Numbered from the stretch's first letter, positions 21,638 through 33,395 are shown. The stretch: 64,000 nt of DNA from Diadema setosum (GCA_033980235.1 CM067075.1:501001-565000), one strand, 5' to 3'. Made by a program: numbers and translations. Notes: generated by a model not told the origin, from the sequence alone.

Positions 21638-22440
21638 GGGGCTTTGTAGTTTTCCCCTACATCAGAGGAACTACTGAAGCCTTTCAACCAAGGATGAAAT
21701 CTTTGAAGGCTTCCATGGTGGTAGAACTTTGGGTGGGAGAAGGCTTCACGGTGCACCAATTATTCAGTCTTTAAGGGGTTTGAAATTTCCACTGCAGCTG
21801 TCCAGCCACATAAAACCATCGGAAGCCTATCGGTCCACCCAAAAGACAAACGGGAAGTAGATGACATAGCAGGAGTCGTATAAAATGAGACTCCTTGCAA
21901 TGATTGTTCAGATACATAAATTGTAGGTAGGCATATAATTTGGCATAAGAAGGGACGAACATGAGAACGTAGTTAGAAATATCAGCCAAATCCCTTTCAT
22001 CCGATCTAGAAAACAATCGGCAGACAACATCATCTACAAGTCAGCCATTGGGGATCACGTTGCCATCAATAACCATTCCATCTAAGGGAACGGGCCGTAT
22101 TCTTGCCAGAGAAGATCATCGCACATCAAGAAAGATAAGGGAGGCAATTCCCATCAGAAAAACAGCTAACACAGTGAACAAAGGCTCGGGCCAATATAGT
22201 TTTCGTCATTGTATTGATCCAGTGAGTGACTCTCTCACGTCCAGCGTCATACCGCCATCTACGACGCAGTGCGAAGAAGATACCAGTCGGAGGCGAAAGT
22301 ACTCACTGAAGTACAAAATAATTTTACGTGATTGTGAAAGAAGAACATAATTCTATAATACATTGTACTTTTTCCCCTTGAACTCGTATCAACTAAATGT
22401 GTTGTTGGAAATAAAATTTCATTTGAATTGAACTGAATGT

Positions 22441-22785
22441 TACATGAATATCATATTTTTATGTATGAAGAGATAATGTTTCTGTCCACTGTCGCGGATA
22501 TTATTTTATATTTGAGCCGTTGTAGAACAATGTACAATGTATTGACAATAAACAGCATCACAGTCATAAGATGCTCTGCTTCTGACGCAATGTCAAAAAA
22601 GGTCCTTTTTTATTCCTGCCGACTCTCACTGATCTCTTCCCGAACATTCTTGCCGAAGGTAAAAGTTTTGCCGGATTTTCGGCGTCAAAGCTACGGATAG
22701 TGACGTGGACTTACGGATAGTATGGGTAAATTTGAATCCGTCGTGATGAAAAATGTCAAAATTTCTCAGGCTTGGCGCCTTAAAT
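22441..22785. other. Duplication copy A, non-coding
   Basis: 'ttgaatccgtcgtgatgaaa' and 'ggcgcctta' match copy B at 57928-57980. No gene is seen. Confidence 0.6.
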
Positions 22786-24818
22786 GCCCCAGTCACACAG
22801 TGCCTTACGATGGGTTACGTCCGCCGCGGATAGATACGGATGAGTGGACGCAGGGGGACGCAGCGTGGACGCAGGCATCCGGAGGGTAGTATGTAGACGT
22901 AACTGTCCGTAACTAATCCGTAAAGAAACGCAAAATGACGGGGCCAAGCCTGCGAAATTTTGAAATGTTCAACATTTCGCAGAGGGACTTCACGGATGCA
23001 GACTTACGCAAGTAACCGTAACTAAACGTAAATTTCCGTAACTGAACGTAACGATCCGTAGCTTAGACGCAGACCATCCGCAAATATGTTGACCTCCCGT
23101 CCATTTGTGTTTATTCCCGTCCACCGTAAGTATCCGAAATTAACCGCAAGAACGTATCACAACACTTACGACCGCTTACGGACATTTACGGACAGTTACG
23201 GATGCTGCGGACAATTGCGTCCTTTGGCGTTTTCCATTTTCCTCTCCCGTGGGAATAGAGACTCATGGTAAACTACTAGTACATCACCCGTGTTGTTAAG
23301 CTGCAGCGCATTGTATCTGAAGGAATACTGCTCTTCAGTCGGAGCGGTGGAGTGGCAGAACGGCTGCTTGGTCAAGTTATGGAATTTCTCCCACAATGGT
23401 CATTTTAGATGGCACCCATATACAGATGACATTGTTGACCCTTGGTGCTGAACTTACTTTTCTTGCACTCTCTGAATGTATGTTATTCGAAAAAAAGGTC
23501 AATATTTTGGATAGGGAATGGGGGTACAGCATATCATTTATTTTTCTGGCCGGGGAGGATGTTGGGCAGCGATAAACTATACAAAATGAGAACGACTGTA
23601 TGTCATAAAGTCTTCTAGGGAATGACTAGTAACTGATCAGTGGGAATCAGTGGAATGCTGGGGGGTGATTGTTCCAATCCTTGTGAGATTCATTTAAGAG
23701 TACATTGTATATCTATTGTGTGAAAATTATTTGCTTCAGAATGGTCTCATATTCAAGTAATGTGCATGCCTGAACAGTGTCGGGGCGATAGTTAACGGGC
23801 CTTTAACGATCGCCCCGTCACTGTACAGACATGCTAACCTGGAAACATTGGACTGCACATTACTTTAATATAAGGCCATTCTGAAGAAAATAAGTTTCAC
23901 CCAAGAGATATATAATGTGCTCTTAAATGAATCCCACAAGGATTGGAACAATCATCCCCCAGCATTTCCACTGATTCCCACTGATCAGGTACCAGCCATC
24001 CCCTTTAACCACATTACATTCCATGGAATGTGTATAACATTTTTCATTTTATATTTTGGAAATGGAGGGGTGTTCTACAGTCCAGATGTTTATTTTTTTA
24101 TATCTGGAAACTAATCAAGCATTAAGGTAATTTCATTATATCAGTCTCCTTAACATAACGCAGGAAGTCATGACTGTCGATGCACAATTACAGCTAAAGC
24201 AAAGTTTGTCTATTCCATGAGTGTAATTTATTTGTTCTTACTCTCTTGTTTAACTTTTAACTCGATCTATGTAATATCTTATTTGTGGTATAATTATGCT
24301 ATGTATACTGGAAATTGATGATTTTATATATTGATATTTGAGTTGCACAAAATCAATTCAAACTTGAGTTCAAAATTTCATTTTTTTTCCTCTATTGCTG
24401 TAAAACAAATTAAAGAAATGCGAAAAGTCTTCACAAGTTGTACGTGACAAAATTTCTGCTTTTCCCTAGTGCACAATATAAGACAGTGCGATTTGTGATA
24501 ACCTTGTTGTCATAATACACTAACTGAGCAGGGATCGTCAGAGAAAACCACATTGTCCATGATTATTTATAACAATCTGTTACTATGCGTAACTCTCCGC
24601 AAGTATTTAGAAGTATTCGGAAGTTTACACAAGTCGAAAAAAACAAAACAAATAAGGTGTCAATTCGTAAGATTATCCGCAAGTGAACGCAGGTGTCCGC
24701 ATCTGATCGTATCTGTCCGTATCGCCTGCGTTTTTCCGTATTTTTTTTTTGTTTAAAAATTCTTATGACGGCAAGGGATCCGCGAGAGTCCGCAGGCAAA
24801 GCATTATGTGACTGGGGC
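22786..24818. mobile_element. 2-kb element with GCCCCAGTCACA ends and many TACGGA motifs
   Basis: GCCCCAGTCACACAGTGC at the left is matched by the inverse of GCATTATGTGACTGGGGC at the right. Copy B reads straight through ('gcgccttaattttacgg' near 57970), showing the sequence is inserted. Subterminal zones (22800-23230 and 24580-24810) are packed with variants of 'tccgtaa', 'tacgga' and 'tccgcaag'. The ends resemble hAT-type termini, but no 8-bp duplication was clear. There is no transposase ORF. A family M2 MITE is nested inside. Confidence 0.75.
23612..24008. repeat. Family M2 MITE, nested copy
   Basis: It carries the same arms as the copy at 16505 ('ctagtaactgatcagtggg', 'gcttcagaatggtctcata') and a centre with an extra small palindrome 'ggggcgatagttaac'. 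The right end is CCCTTTAA at 24001-24008; the left end is decayed. Confidence 0.85.
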
Positions 24819-26290
24819 CTACATTTTGCGTTTCGCTATACGGATCAGTAACAGACAGTCACGTCTGCTTGCGACCCTGCCGATACCTGCGAGGGTCCGT
24901 AACGTAAGCGAATGTGTGACAAGGGCTTACCACCTCGGAAGAAAATAAGACAATATTATGGATGTAGTGAGTATTGTATACAATACATATAGGTGTGAGT
25001 GTGTGTGTGTGTGTTTGTTTGTGTGTGTGTGTGTTTGTGTGTGTGTGTGCGTGTGTGTGTGTAGGAATGTATGTGTGTGGGCGTGAGTGTGTTTACAGAA
25101 TAGTTTGGATGAATTGTCAGTCTCTACGTATTTGTGCTTGCTTTAAGATGAGCGCTGAAATGTTGAATTCCTCGGTACAATGAACACATTCAACAGCCAG
25201 TTGCCTGAACTTTGCACTTGAACATTTCAGTATTGAATAATTTGTCCGGTAATTCCTGTTAGACGTTAGGTATGAATGTGTACAACCGCCAAACATCGTT
25301 TTCCCCAATAGCAAACTGTTCTAGTTGAACATATTCATCTGAAGGACTACTTCTTTTCGACTAATCACAGTGATGTGGGGACATGCGTCAACATAGTTTG
25401 CTGCTGTTCGCTGCTTTTACTCATTATCAAGGTGTTTAATCATCGTCCGTGCGCTACGTTCATCGCCTTTCAGTCTGCCATGATTGATAAAGATATACGC
25501 CAGACGGACGGAGGACGTAAATAGGCGTTGTCTTTGAAACTTGGTAATACACTGTACCCTTCATGGACTCACTTCATTTACCTTACTTCATATTTTAGTA
25601 CAACAGAATTTACTTCCTCTAATAGATCGGTGTCACTGACTCGATCAAGCCCTTAGCCTTGTTTCACGTCGCTGTGTGATACTCGTATGTTTCTTATGTG
25701 ATATTTCTTAAGTTGGTTGTAGATGGCCCAAAGCCATAGTGATTTTGATTGATAATAATGATGATACAGTTGTAATAATAACAATTCAGTAGGTGCAGTG
25801 TGTATTCAAGCAGTGATTTTACGCTCACTCCACAGAGTATCCCGTTTACCATGTCCATGGTGCGCACGTATTCCTTGGTACACACATCCATTCCATGTAC
25901 TATACAAGGTGCATTATACCTGGCCACGTTGTATGGTTCCTTTTTGTTTTTGTTTTTGTTTGTTTTTAACACGCACGGCTTCTGACAATGCCACGCAAGC
26001 TCGACTTACACTGGTGTATGAAGTTCTGCAAAGGCAGGCTGCAACAAATAGGAAACATATTTCATTGACATAATAGAGCAATGAACATAGGCCTAAAAAG
26101 ACGAAATATTTGCCGGTTGGTTGTCTTTTTAGATATTTAGCTACTCAATAGTGATGTAACCATGCGCAGATTGTTGTCCCACAAGGCGGGAAATCCCAGA
26201 GACGGTTACACAGAGGTGCTTTACAGTTTCCGATCACAATTTGCACTAGGCCAGGAACTATCTGGTAGTGATAAACTCCACTTATATTAT
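24819..26290. other. Right end of duplication copy A; (GT)n microsatellite, no gene
   Basis: A GT tract with T interruptions occupies about 24994-25065. The rest matches 62930-64000, for example 'gtttgctgctgttcgctgc', 'gacggaggacgtaaataggc' and 'gtgcgcacgtattccttgg'. Short open frames here are not conserved between the copies and are unlikely to be genes. Confidence 0.7.
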
Positions 26291-26672
26291 AGCTCAAAAG
26301 GTTTGACCCCTTAGAATTACTGGACCACCCTCATTACAAAAAAGCGCATCAGCCCACACTCTTATTTCTGCCGAGTCAAAATTTCAACTCTGAATCCGAG
26401 TCAATTTTTTTTTTCACTCCGATCCGTGTAAATTTAACACCAACCGTGTACTTCTGACTAAAATCCGAGTTATCATATTGGTTATCGGACTTTTTACACC
26501 TGCGCAGAATCACATCAGAAATACCCAGCGCGGTGTACATGACATACGCGCGCTACAATTGGACAAAACATGTCATGTGTCCTATGTGACGTAGTACCCC
26601 CGCGAAAAAAAAGCGTCATTTCTCGACGATCCGCCGCGGCCGCAGGATGTCTTGCAACTTTTTGTCTTCAAG

Positions 26673-26739
26673 ATGGACAATTTTTTGTGCACTTTTCTAG
26701 AGGAATGCGGAATGGAGGAATACATAGGAGTTTTCATCG
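26673..26739 (+). CDS. Captured first exon encoding a SAM-like start
   Basis: An ATG at 26673 opens a short reading frame, 'MDNFLCTFLEECGMEEYIGV', ending at a splice-donor consensus, TCG|GTGAGT. The spacing of hydrophobic and acidic residues (FLxxxGMEEYIxxF) resembles the first helices of a sterile alpha motif. GC-rich sequence just upstream (26540-26660) looks like a captured promoter/5' UTR. The downstream gene is missing. The SAM assignment rests on about 20 residues and is tentative. Confidence 0.45.
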
Positions 26740-27265
26740 GTGAGTACCCACCTCATTCACAACACTCATATGTAAATAATTGCCTGAAACATGGTCTAAA
26801 CAGTCAGTTTTATTTAGGGCAAAATGAACTTTCGACACGGACACATTGACTGGTAATGGCGTAGCCGTAGGCGGCCGTACGGTAGCTCGTACCTTTTGTA
26901 CGTAGCCTGGGCTATATGCTATACGTTAGAACCAATTGTGAACCTACCTATTCTAACAACATGTAATAAATAAGTTTAAATCCACCCCCTTCGCGTAGTT
27001 TCATCGTACCATACGGGTAGGTTCCATGCATGTACAGTGGAGGTGTAGCTAGGTAGGTTCACATCTATTGCAGATTGGTTCAAACGTATAGCATATAGCC
27101 CAGGGCTACGTCCAAAAGGTACGAGTTGCCGTACGGCCGCCTATGGCTACGCCATTACCAGTCAATGTGTCCGTGTCGAAAGTTCATTTTGCCCCAAATA
27201 AAACTGACTGTCAGGTAATCATTTATATGAGTGTTATGAGTGTTGTGAATGAGGTGGGTACTTAC

Positions 27266-27318
27266 CGATGAAAACTCCTATGTATTCCTCCATTCCGCAT
27301 TCCTCTAGAAAAGTGCAC
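27266..27318 (-). pseudogene. Mirror copy of the SAM-like exon, without start codon
   Basis: The minus strand repeats the coding part of the exon at 26687-26739 and keeps a donor (TCG|GTAAGT), but the ATG is lost because the palindrome arm ends inside the exon. Confidence 0.6.
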
Positions 27319-27634
27319 ACCAAATTCGAGTCATTACTACACCAAAATGGGTTACTTACAATGCGGGTAACGACACCGTATCAGAGTGAAATTGTGATCT
27401 TTTGATTCGGAAATTCGTGTCATTTTACGCCTAAATGACCCCATTTCCGAGTCAAATTTGACACTTTCCGAGTTAATTTGACGCCACAGAAATGACTCGG
27501 AATCCGAGTGAAATCATTTGACTCGGAAGTCCGAGTAGCTTTCACTCGGAAGGAGTTGACTCCCAGCTGGCGCCATTTCCGAGTCATATTTCACACTTTC
27601 CGAGTTATTTTGACGCCGCAGAAATAAGAGTGTA

Positions 27635-28139
27635 ACCTCTGCTATGAGGGCGGGTTCGTCCCAAGCCCCCCCCCCCCCCCCCCCCGCGTTAGATGTAATT
27701 TACTCCATGGAGCCCATGGAACAAACCTGGTCAGAAGACAGTAGTGTATACGGTCCTACATAGTAACATAGTAAGAATATGAAAACTGACAAAATATCTG
27801 ATCGGGAAAAGGGTAGCCAGACCGCCCCCTTGGGCCCCTGCTACTGCTACCCCCTAAACAACTTGCTGGTTGAATTTACCCAATGTAGCGTGTGAACAGA
27901 TCCAGGCCTATATAATGAAATTAGAAAAGCTTACAAGTTAAATACAAAATACATGGGCAAGAAAGGGGTTGCCAAACCTCCCCCCGAACCCCTAACCATG
28001 CCCCCTCTCCATGCACTTAGTGAAAGGGGTATAATTTACCCAATGTAACCTTCGGGCTAAACATGGTACTACTCAGGTATGAGTCTAACGGAATTACAAA
28101 AACTGACAATAAAAAAAATAAAAAATAGGGCCTACTTTT
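27635..28139. repeat. Degenerate ~160-bp tandem units with a C21 run
   Basis: After a C run at about 27667-27687, a motif like 'taatttacccaatgta' recurs near 27700, 27874 and 28030, with 'gggttgccaaacc'-type C-rich tracts between. Units are strongly diverged and non-coding. Confidence 0.55.
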
Positions 28140-28560
28140 TCAAGCTTATATGATATATTTCTCATACATATTATCTCAAAGTTAGGACACCATATGAAAG
28201 GTGACTTAATAATTGGCTATTAACCTGGATACGTCAATAAAAAAGGTAAACTTTGCGCATTAAGGAACACTTTCGTTTTACCTTTCAAAGGCAAAGAAGT
28301 ACAAATTCCAAAAATTAGTTGTAATTCATGCGTGTTGCAGTTTTTACTTTCAGTGAGTTACATTGAATGAGTTCACTCATTCGCAAAGGTTCCTTTAATA
28401 TTGACCCAATGGTTTGATAGCCAATTAGATTAGCTTTAATATGGTATATAATACATAGATTTTCATCAAAATTTTCAGTGAAAATATGAACTCGTACGAG
28501 TGTTTACTTTCTTCTTCTTTTTTTTTGGGGGGGGGGGGGACTGAGTGTATCTGGTCACAG
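28140..28560. repeat. Short relative of foldback family F
   Basis: 'aattggctattaacctgg' near 28210 is mirrored by 'gatagccaattagat' near 28417. The right end with 'actgagtgta' and a T/G homopolymer corresponds to the 'acactcagcaaaaaaaa' edge of the larger copies. Confidence 0.65.
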
Positions 28561-28764
28561 GAAAGGGGTTGACAAATCGCCCCTGGGACAACCACTCCCC
28601 TCCCCCCCCCCCCACCACCACACACAAATTTACACACATAAGCTATAGACACCCACATGTGTGCTGTTATGTTCTCATTCATTCCGAAGGAAGGTGTACA
28701 ATGGTACATAATATCTTTTTGATCCATGCATACACACAAAGGTCTCATTATTGCATCATTCTAT

Positions 28765-29995
28765 CTACTTTAACTCAATTCAATTCAATTCAAGTCAAAC
28801 TTTATTTCATTTTTTCGAAAAGACCATAAACAATTCACTGTCTTCGGTATCAGAGAATAAGGTTGCATAATAAAAACAGAGTAGATTGAGAAAAATATGA
28901 TAGTGGAACCTTGGAGTTACAAATTAATACGTTGTCATCAAAATTGATTGAAGTGATATAGACGATATAACAATACGCAAAAAATGGAGGAACCTACTAG
29001 AAAGACAAGTCTTGTAGAATGTGGGCCCCTCAGGTACAGAATGTCAAAAAGAAAAAAAATAAACCGATGCAAAAAGGGGTAAAAAGGCTGATACAAAAGG
29101 CAGAAAAAAGGTCTGGAAGCCCACTAAGAAGAGAGAGTTACAAACGGATACACATATCCACACACGCAAATAAACATTAACGAGACTGGGACTACGAAAC
29201 TAATAAAGTAAGATTAAAATACAAGACAGAATGAGACAAGACTAAACATAACAGGAAGAAAATACAACGGACAGAAAGGCGTAACAGATCCAGCGATCCT
29301 CGACAGAAATTATATATATAAAAAAAGAATAATGGGATGCGTGGAAAGGATACAGAATTATAGAGAAATAGATGCAGAAGTAATAAAAATCAAATCTACT
29401 CTCTAAGTGTCTCATCACAACAAGGACGAGAAAATACATGACAGTATATTATTTGTAATCCAAGTTCTTCGAAAAGGAATTATAATAAGACAACAGGCTA
29501 ATTCAATTCTGTGGGATTATAAAATTGCAATAGAAAGAACTTTAACCTCCTTTTAGATAAATATATAGAGAGGGCCTTTTTTATATCATTATTCAGAAAA
29601 TTCCAATAAGTTGGGACAGTATAAATAAGTGTGTTCCTAGCAAAAATCGTTCGTAAAAGAGGCAAATGAAATTCATTGGAACGTCGAGTGGGATACTCAT
29701 GGAATAATTGATTTCTTAAAAACATAGAATCGAAAACGGACGAAAGTGAGTTGTTGCTGTGCATATCCATAAATTGCCCAAAATTGAATAAAAACAAATC
29801 TTTCGTTTTTAGCAACTTATAAGAGGAAAATAACAAATTTCAGTGGGAGGGTATGGAAGGATAGTAGATGACGTGGAGAACTTTCTTTTGGAAAAGGAAC
29901 ACTCTATTCAGTAGGTTCTGTTGAGTGTTGCCCGAAACTAAAACACCATGATTACGATAAGACAATATCAATGACGAGTATAAAATAAATAATGA
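28765..29995 (-). pseudogene. LINE fragment, C-terminal part of the ORF2 region
   Basis: On the minus strand a frame at 29498-29836 reads '...PTRRSNEFHLPLLRTIFA' and '...VPTYWNFLNNDIKKALS', the C-terminal pattern of CR1/L2-like LINEs. Upstream remnants ('LILSYRNHGVLVSGN') continue to about 29990. The 3' end is a short repeated tail of TTGAA units at 28770-28795. It is 5'-truncated and lacks the catalytic reverse transcriptase domain. Confidence 0.7.
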
Positions 29996-30047
29996 TATTT
30001 GATGAATATACAAATTCATACTTGTGTTGTGTGCCCCCTTGCCCGAT
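29996..30047. other. Short unassigned junction
   Basis: Sequence between the LINE fragment and foldback family F; nothing recognised. Confidence 0.4.
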
Positions 30048-31303
30048 TTGAATTGTGATTTTATTTGATTAGCAAATCTACAAACTATTTCCCATGTAAA
30101 TAATGCGATACGAAGAATTTATATTTACACTCGGCAAAAAAAAAGAAAGTAAACATTTTCAAATTCATCTTTCTCATAGATTATCTGGCTAATATTGATG
30201 TTTCATATACCATATTAAAGTTAATATTTGCTATCAACATAGTAGGGTAATAAAAGGGGAAACTTTACGCATGGGTGAACACAGTCGTTTTTCTCTTTCA
30301 AAGAACAAAAGCTAAAATTGCAAAAATAGACTAGTTGTTATGCAGACGAATGTGCTCTTTCATATAACAATGAGACAAAAGACGGATTCAACCCAATAAG
30401 AAATGCAAATTAATTACCAAAATCAGTCTATGATCTCTACAACGTCTCTGTAACCCTCCAAAGATAAAGAACGGTAAAGAAATAGTAGGGGAAAATGAAA
30501 AATTTTCTGTCAAATCCATATTCAAAAGACAAACGAGAAGAAGCTATGGTAACAATGATGGTAGTAATTTGAAATGTTATTCCAAATTAAGAAATTTTGA
30601 AATAATATTTGTGCCTTGAATGTGTCTCATGAATTCTTAAATTCCTTAATTGAAAATATAAAATTAAGAAATTCTGTCCATTTTATCACCTTTGCCGATC
30701 ACTCGCTGTGTTATTTAAACTTTGAGTTGACAGAAAATTTTCATGTCCGACCTTTCATTCCCTACTATGTTTTTGTTTGAGAACATTAAAGAGAAACAAG
30801 GGAAGAAAAACTTTTTTCTGCTATTTCATTCATGTCTCTCATTGCGTTAAATTGGTCATTTGTTCTCAATGGTGTCTTGAAAGGCATTTGCATATTAATT
30901 TCGATATATCAATTTCCCTAATTTTTACTTTTGTGCCTTAGTGGACAAAAACGAATGTGTTCATTCATGCGTTCAATTTCCCTTTGTATAATGTTATCAG
31001 ATAGATAGCCAGTTAAATAGCCTGTAATGTGTATGACACAATGATTTTTATCAAAGTCTTCTAAGAAAAATATGAACTATATACTTTTTTTTTTTGCTGA
31101 GTGTATTTTTTTTTTCATTTCTTGTCAAAAGAAGGAAATCTAGTAAAGGGTCACAGAGAGTAGATGAAATCACGATCATATTTGTTGCAAATGATAGAAC
31201 TTGTGTGTAAAAACATAAAGATCTTCATTCTATAAGTCTTTTCCGGTCTTCATCTTACGATCTTACCCGAACTGATGACTCTCGTTCTGTTTTTGTTTGT
31301 TAT
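30048..31303. repeat. Foldback repeat family F, second full copy
   Basis: Colinear with 10292-11153: shared blocks include 'caaactatttcccatg', 'gaatgtgctctttcatataa', 'cgacctttcattcccta' and 'ggcatttgcatattaatttc'. It is longer because of a ~245-bp insertion at 30495-30742 and extra sequence near 31090-31200. It ends at 'ctgtttttgtttgtt', the same point at which similarity stops upstream of the TRIM-like exon. Confidence 0.8.
30495..30742. repeat. ~245-bp MITE-like insertion
   Basis: It is bounded by 'aattttctgtcaa' and its inverse 'ttgacagaaaatt', with an internal foldback ('ttaagaaattttg' against 'aaattcttaatt'-type sequence). It is absent from the homologous copy at 10740-10765. Confidence 0.7.
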
Positions 31304-31710
31304 GCCTCCGCCACGAAGTGGTGACGGAGGCATTATGTTCTCGGGTTGTCCGTCCGTCCTGCCGTCCGTCCGTAATGAATTTTGTGGACAGCGTAACTAA
31401 AAAACATTTCGAGGTATCCTAATGAAACTTGGCATGTATGTGTATTAGGGAGTGAAGTTGTGCCTATCAACTTTTGGGTGCACATGCTCAAGGTCAAAGG
31501 TCAAAGGTCGAGGTCAAATACATAAAATGTCACTATTTCAACCATATCTATGTAATGCCAGAAGATATTTTCTTGAAACTTAGTGTATACATGTATCACC
31601 CAATTAAGATTCTCTGGTGAAAGTTTGGGGTGATGAGGTCAAAGGTCAAAGGTCAAATGGTCAAGTAAAAATATCAAAACTTCACTTTTTCCCCGTAACT
31701 TGGAAATTTT
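31304..31710. repeat. Left part of a dispersed repeat with tandem AGGTCA half-sites
   Basis: It starts with a hairpin (ATGCCTCCGCCACGAAG and its inverse). Two internal clusters near 31492-31520 and 31637-31665 consist of AGGTCAA repeated three or four times, the DR1 spacing of nuclear-receptor sites. The repeat is interrupted by a LINE and resumes at 33190. Confidence 0.75.
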
Positions 31711-33189
31711 CATTTTTTTCATTCCATTTCATTTCATTTCATTTATTTCCACATCCTGATAAAAAGCATTTACAAAAAATACAGAAATGATACATACACT
31801 GTAGGACATTGCAACAATACAAGAAAAATAAGTCCAACTTACAAGGATTTTACAACAGACAAACACAACATAAAAGCAGCTATTTCAGTTTGTGGGGGGA
31901 TCAACATAGACCGTTGGTCTTTCTATGGCTGATCCCAAGTGTTACAGCAAAGAATAGTTACATTGATGCAATACACGCAAGAAAAACTATATTACAAAAG
32001 TGCACAATACATATAAGAAGGCAAGAGTAATCAAAGTGTGGTGCTTGTACACTGCATAAGACTTCAAATTTATAATATATCTTTATGAACAAGGAATGAT
32101 TTGTATCTTCTTTTAAATATTGAAAGTCTATTAGACAGCTTTATCACATTTGGCAAATCGTTCCATAGAACAGGTCCCGTATATTTGAAAGTGTATCTTG
32201 AAATGCAATATCTAAAATTTGGGATATACAATCTATTCATCTGTCTAGTATTATATTTATTCTTATTTTGGATGAAGGAAGTATCGAGAAAACCTGGCAA
32301 AATGTTGTTTCCATATGTGTACATGAAAACAGCGAGAAAAAATTTGTTCATATCAAAAATCGTCAATAAGTTATGTTCTTTGAATAGAGGACCTGTGTGG
32401 CTAAAAAATGGTCTATTGCTAATCATACGGATTGCACGCTTTTGTAAGATAAAAATACGCTGTAAAAGATACTTTGCACAATTTCCCCATATTATGTTGC
32501 AATAAGATAATTGAGGCATAATCAAGGTGTGATATCACTTGACAAGAATTTCAGAAGGTACGATTGCACATATACTACTGATCACATCTATTGCTCTAGA
32601 GACTTTACAGCATACTTCATTGACATGATATCTCCATGTTAAGTGATCATCAATGATAACTCCAAGAAATTTGGTAAAACGAACAACTGGAATTTTAAAG
32701 TCAGCAATCTTAGCATCAAAATCATCTGTGTTTACTACTTTATTTCTTGATCTAAATATCATACATGATGTTTTGTCTGCATTTAATTTCAATTTGTTGA
32801 CTATGAACCATTGATTAACTTTCTCTAGTTCACAACTTAAGATTGCACTGATACTTTGTATATCTTTACATGAAATAAAAAAAAAAACTAGTATCATCTG
32901 CATATGAAATCAGCTGCAAACAATTACTGGCATGCTGTAAGTCATTTATGTAAAGTATAAAAAGTAATGGACCTAAAACTGACCCCTGGGGTACACCGAT
33001 ATTTACAGTCACACAGGGAGAAGAAAAACCATTAAATGTTACATATTGCACACGATTTGAAAGATAACTCTTAAACCAATCAAAAGTTGTACCTCTTATT
33101 CCATAAAACCGCAGTTTACTCAACAATATAGTGTGGTCAATACAATCAAAAGCCTTTGACAGATCAAAAAATTGTTCAAGGCATCTTCA
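31711..33189 (-). pseudogene. 5'-truncated LINE with reverse transcriptase motifs
   Basis: On the minus strand the sequence starts at '[15 protein letters not shown]' and continues through '[19 protein letters not shown]' and the catalytic 'YADDTS' (33126-32866). The frame is lost at an A-run near 32880-32890 and resumes with 'NADKTSCMIFRS' and 'FLGVIIDDHLTW' (32903-32538). After a single in-frame TGA (32537-32535) it continues through 'MIMPQLSYCNIIWG' to '...TGPVLWNDLPNVIKLS' (ends 32070). The 3' tail is AAATG repeats near 31725-31745. One frameshift and one stop in 370 codons indicate a fairly young insertion of a CR1/L2-like element. Confidence 0.85.
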
Positions 33190-33395
33190 TGGAACATAGT
33201 ATATATACATGTACTGACTGGCAGTGATTATCTAGACTATTTAGGGTTCATGGGGTCAAAGGTCAGTGGTCAAAGGTCAAGTGCAACACTTCAAAATTTT
33301 ACTATTTCCCTCATGTTTATGCAATGTCAGCAGGATTTTTTTTTTACACTTGGTGTATGCATATATAACCTAATAGAGATTCTCTGGAAAGTTTT
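33190..33395. repeat. Right part of the AGGTCA-cluster repeat
   Basis: It contains 'gtcaaaggtcagtggtcaaa' near 33255 and text matching 31540-31620 ('atgtttatgcaatgtcagcag' against 'atctatgtaatgccagaag'), so it is a second unit of the same repeat. It ends in a T25 run. Confidence 0.65.

Larger units (their letters stand above)
18335..22440 (+). pseudogene. Penelope-like retroelement A, decayed and split by an insertion
   Basis: The element lies in two pieces, 18335-19287 and 21638-22440. The first contains reverse transcriptase remnants, including the catalytic region near 18860 ('DDILQIVKED', where the family has a YxDD box). The second contains GIY-YIG remnants near 21855-21960 and an open C-terminal part at 22048-22350 ('GRILAREDHRTSRKIREAI'). 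About 120 bp at the left end (18335-18475, 'cgtcgtagatggcggtatg') recurs inverted at 22225-22350, as expected of the pseudo-LTRs of Penelope elements. Many stops and frameshifts are present. The better-preserved relative is at 43615-45265. Confidence 0.75.
15003..26290 (+). repeat. Segmental duplication, copy A
   Basis: Blocks here recur in the same order and orientation at 40858-64000. Examples: 15180-15380 matches 41020-41240 ('gtagatgttgttccaagtc'), 16105-16470 matches 41335-41695 ('ggccaggagccgcac'), 16890-17440 matches 42180-42700, 17880-18330 matches 43130-43600, 18540-19280 plus 21640-22440 matches 43790-45265, 24840-24990 matches 57960-58130, and 25110-26290 matches 62930-64000. By eye the blocks are roughly 80-85% identical. 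Insertions private to A are annotated separately. Confidence 0.85.
26356..27634. mobile_element. 1.3-kb palindromic element carrying a gene fragment in both arms
   Basis: The outer ends 'acactcttatttctgc' (left) and 'gcagaaataagagtgt' (right) are inverted copies. Subterminal zones carry many 'actcggaa' and 'ccgagtca' motifs in both orientations. The centre is a long inverted repeat, with arms at about 26687-26960 and 27047-27318 that are nearly identical by eye. No transposase is present. It appears to be a non-autonomous element that captured a piece of a host gene. Confidence 0.75.

Noticed and set aside
26460..26660. GC-rich stretch considered as a CpG-island promoter of an independent gene
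   Set aside because: It lies inside the palindromic element and leads only into a single captured exon; no downstream exons are present.
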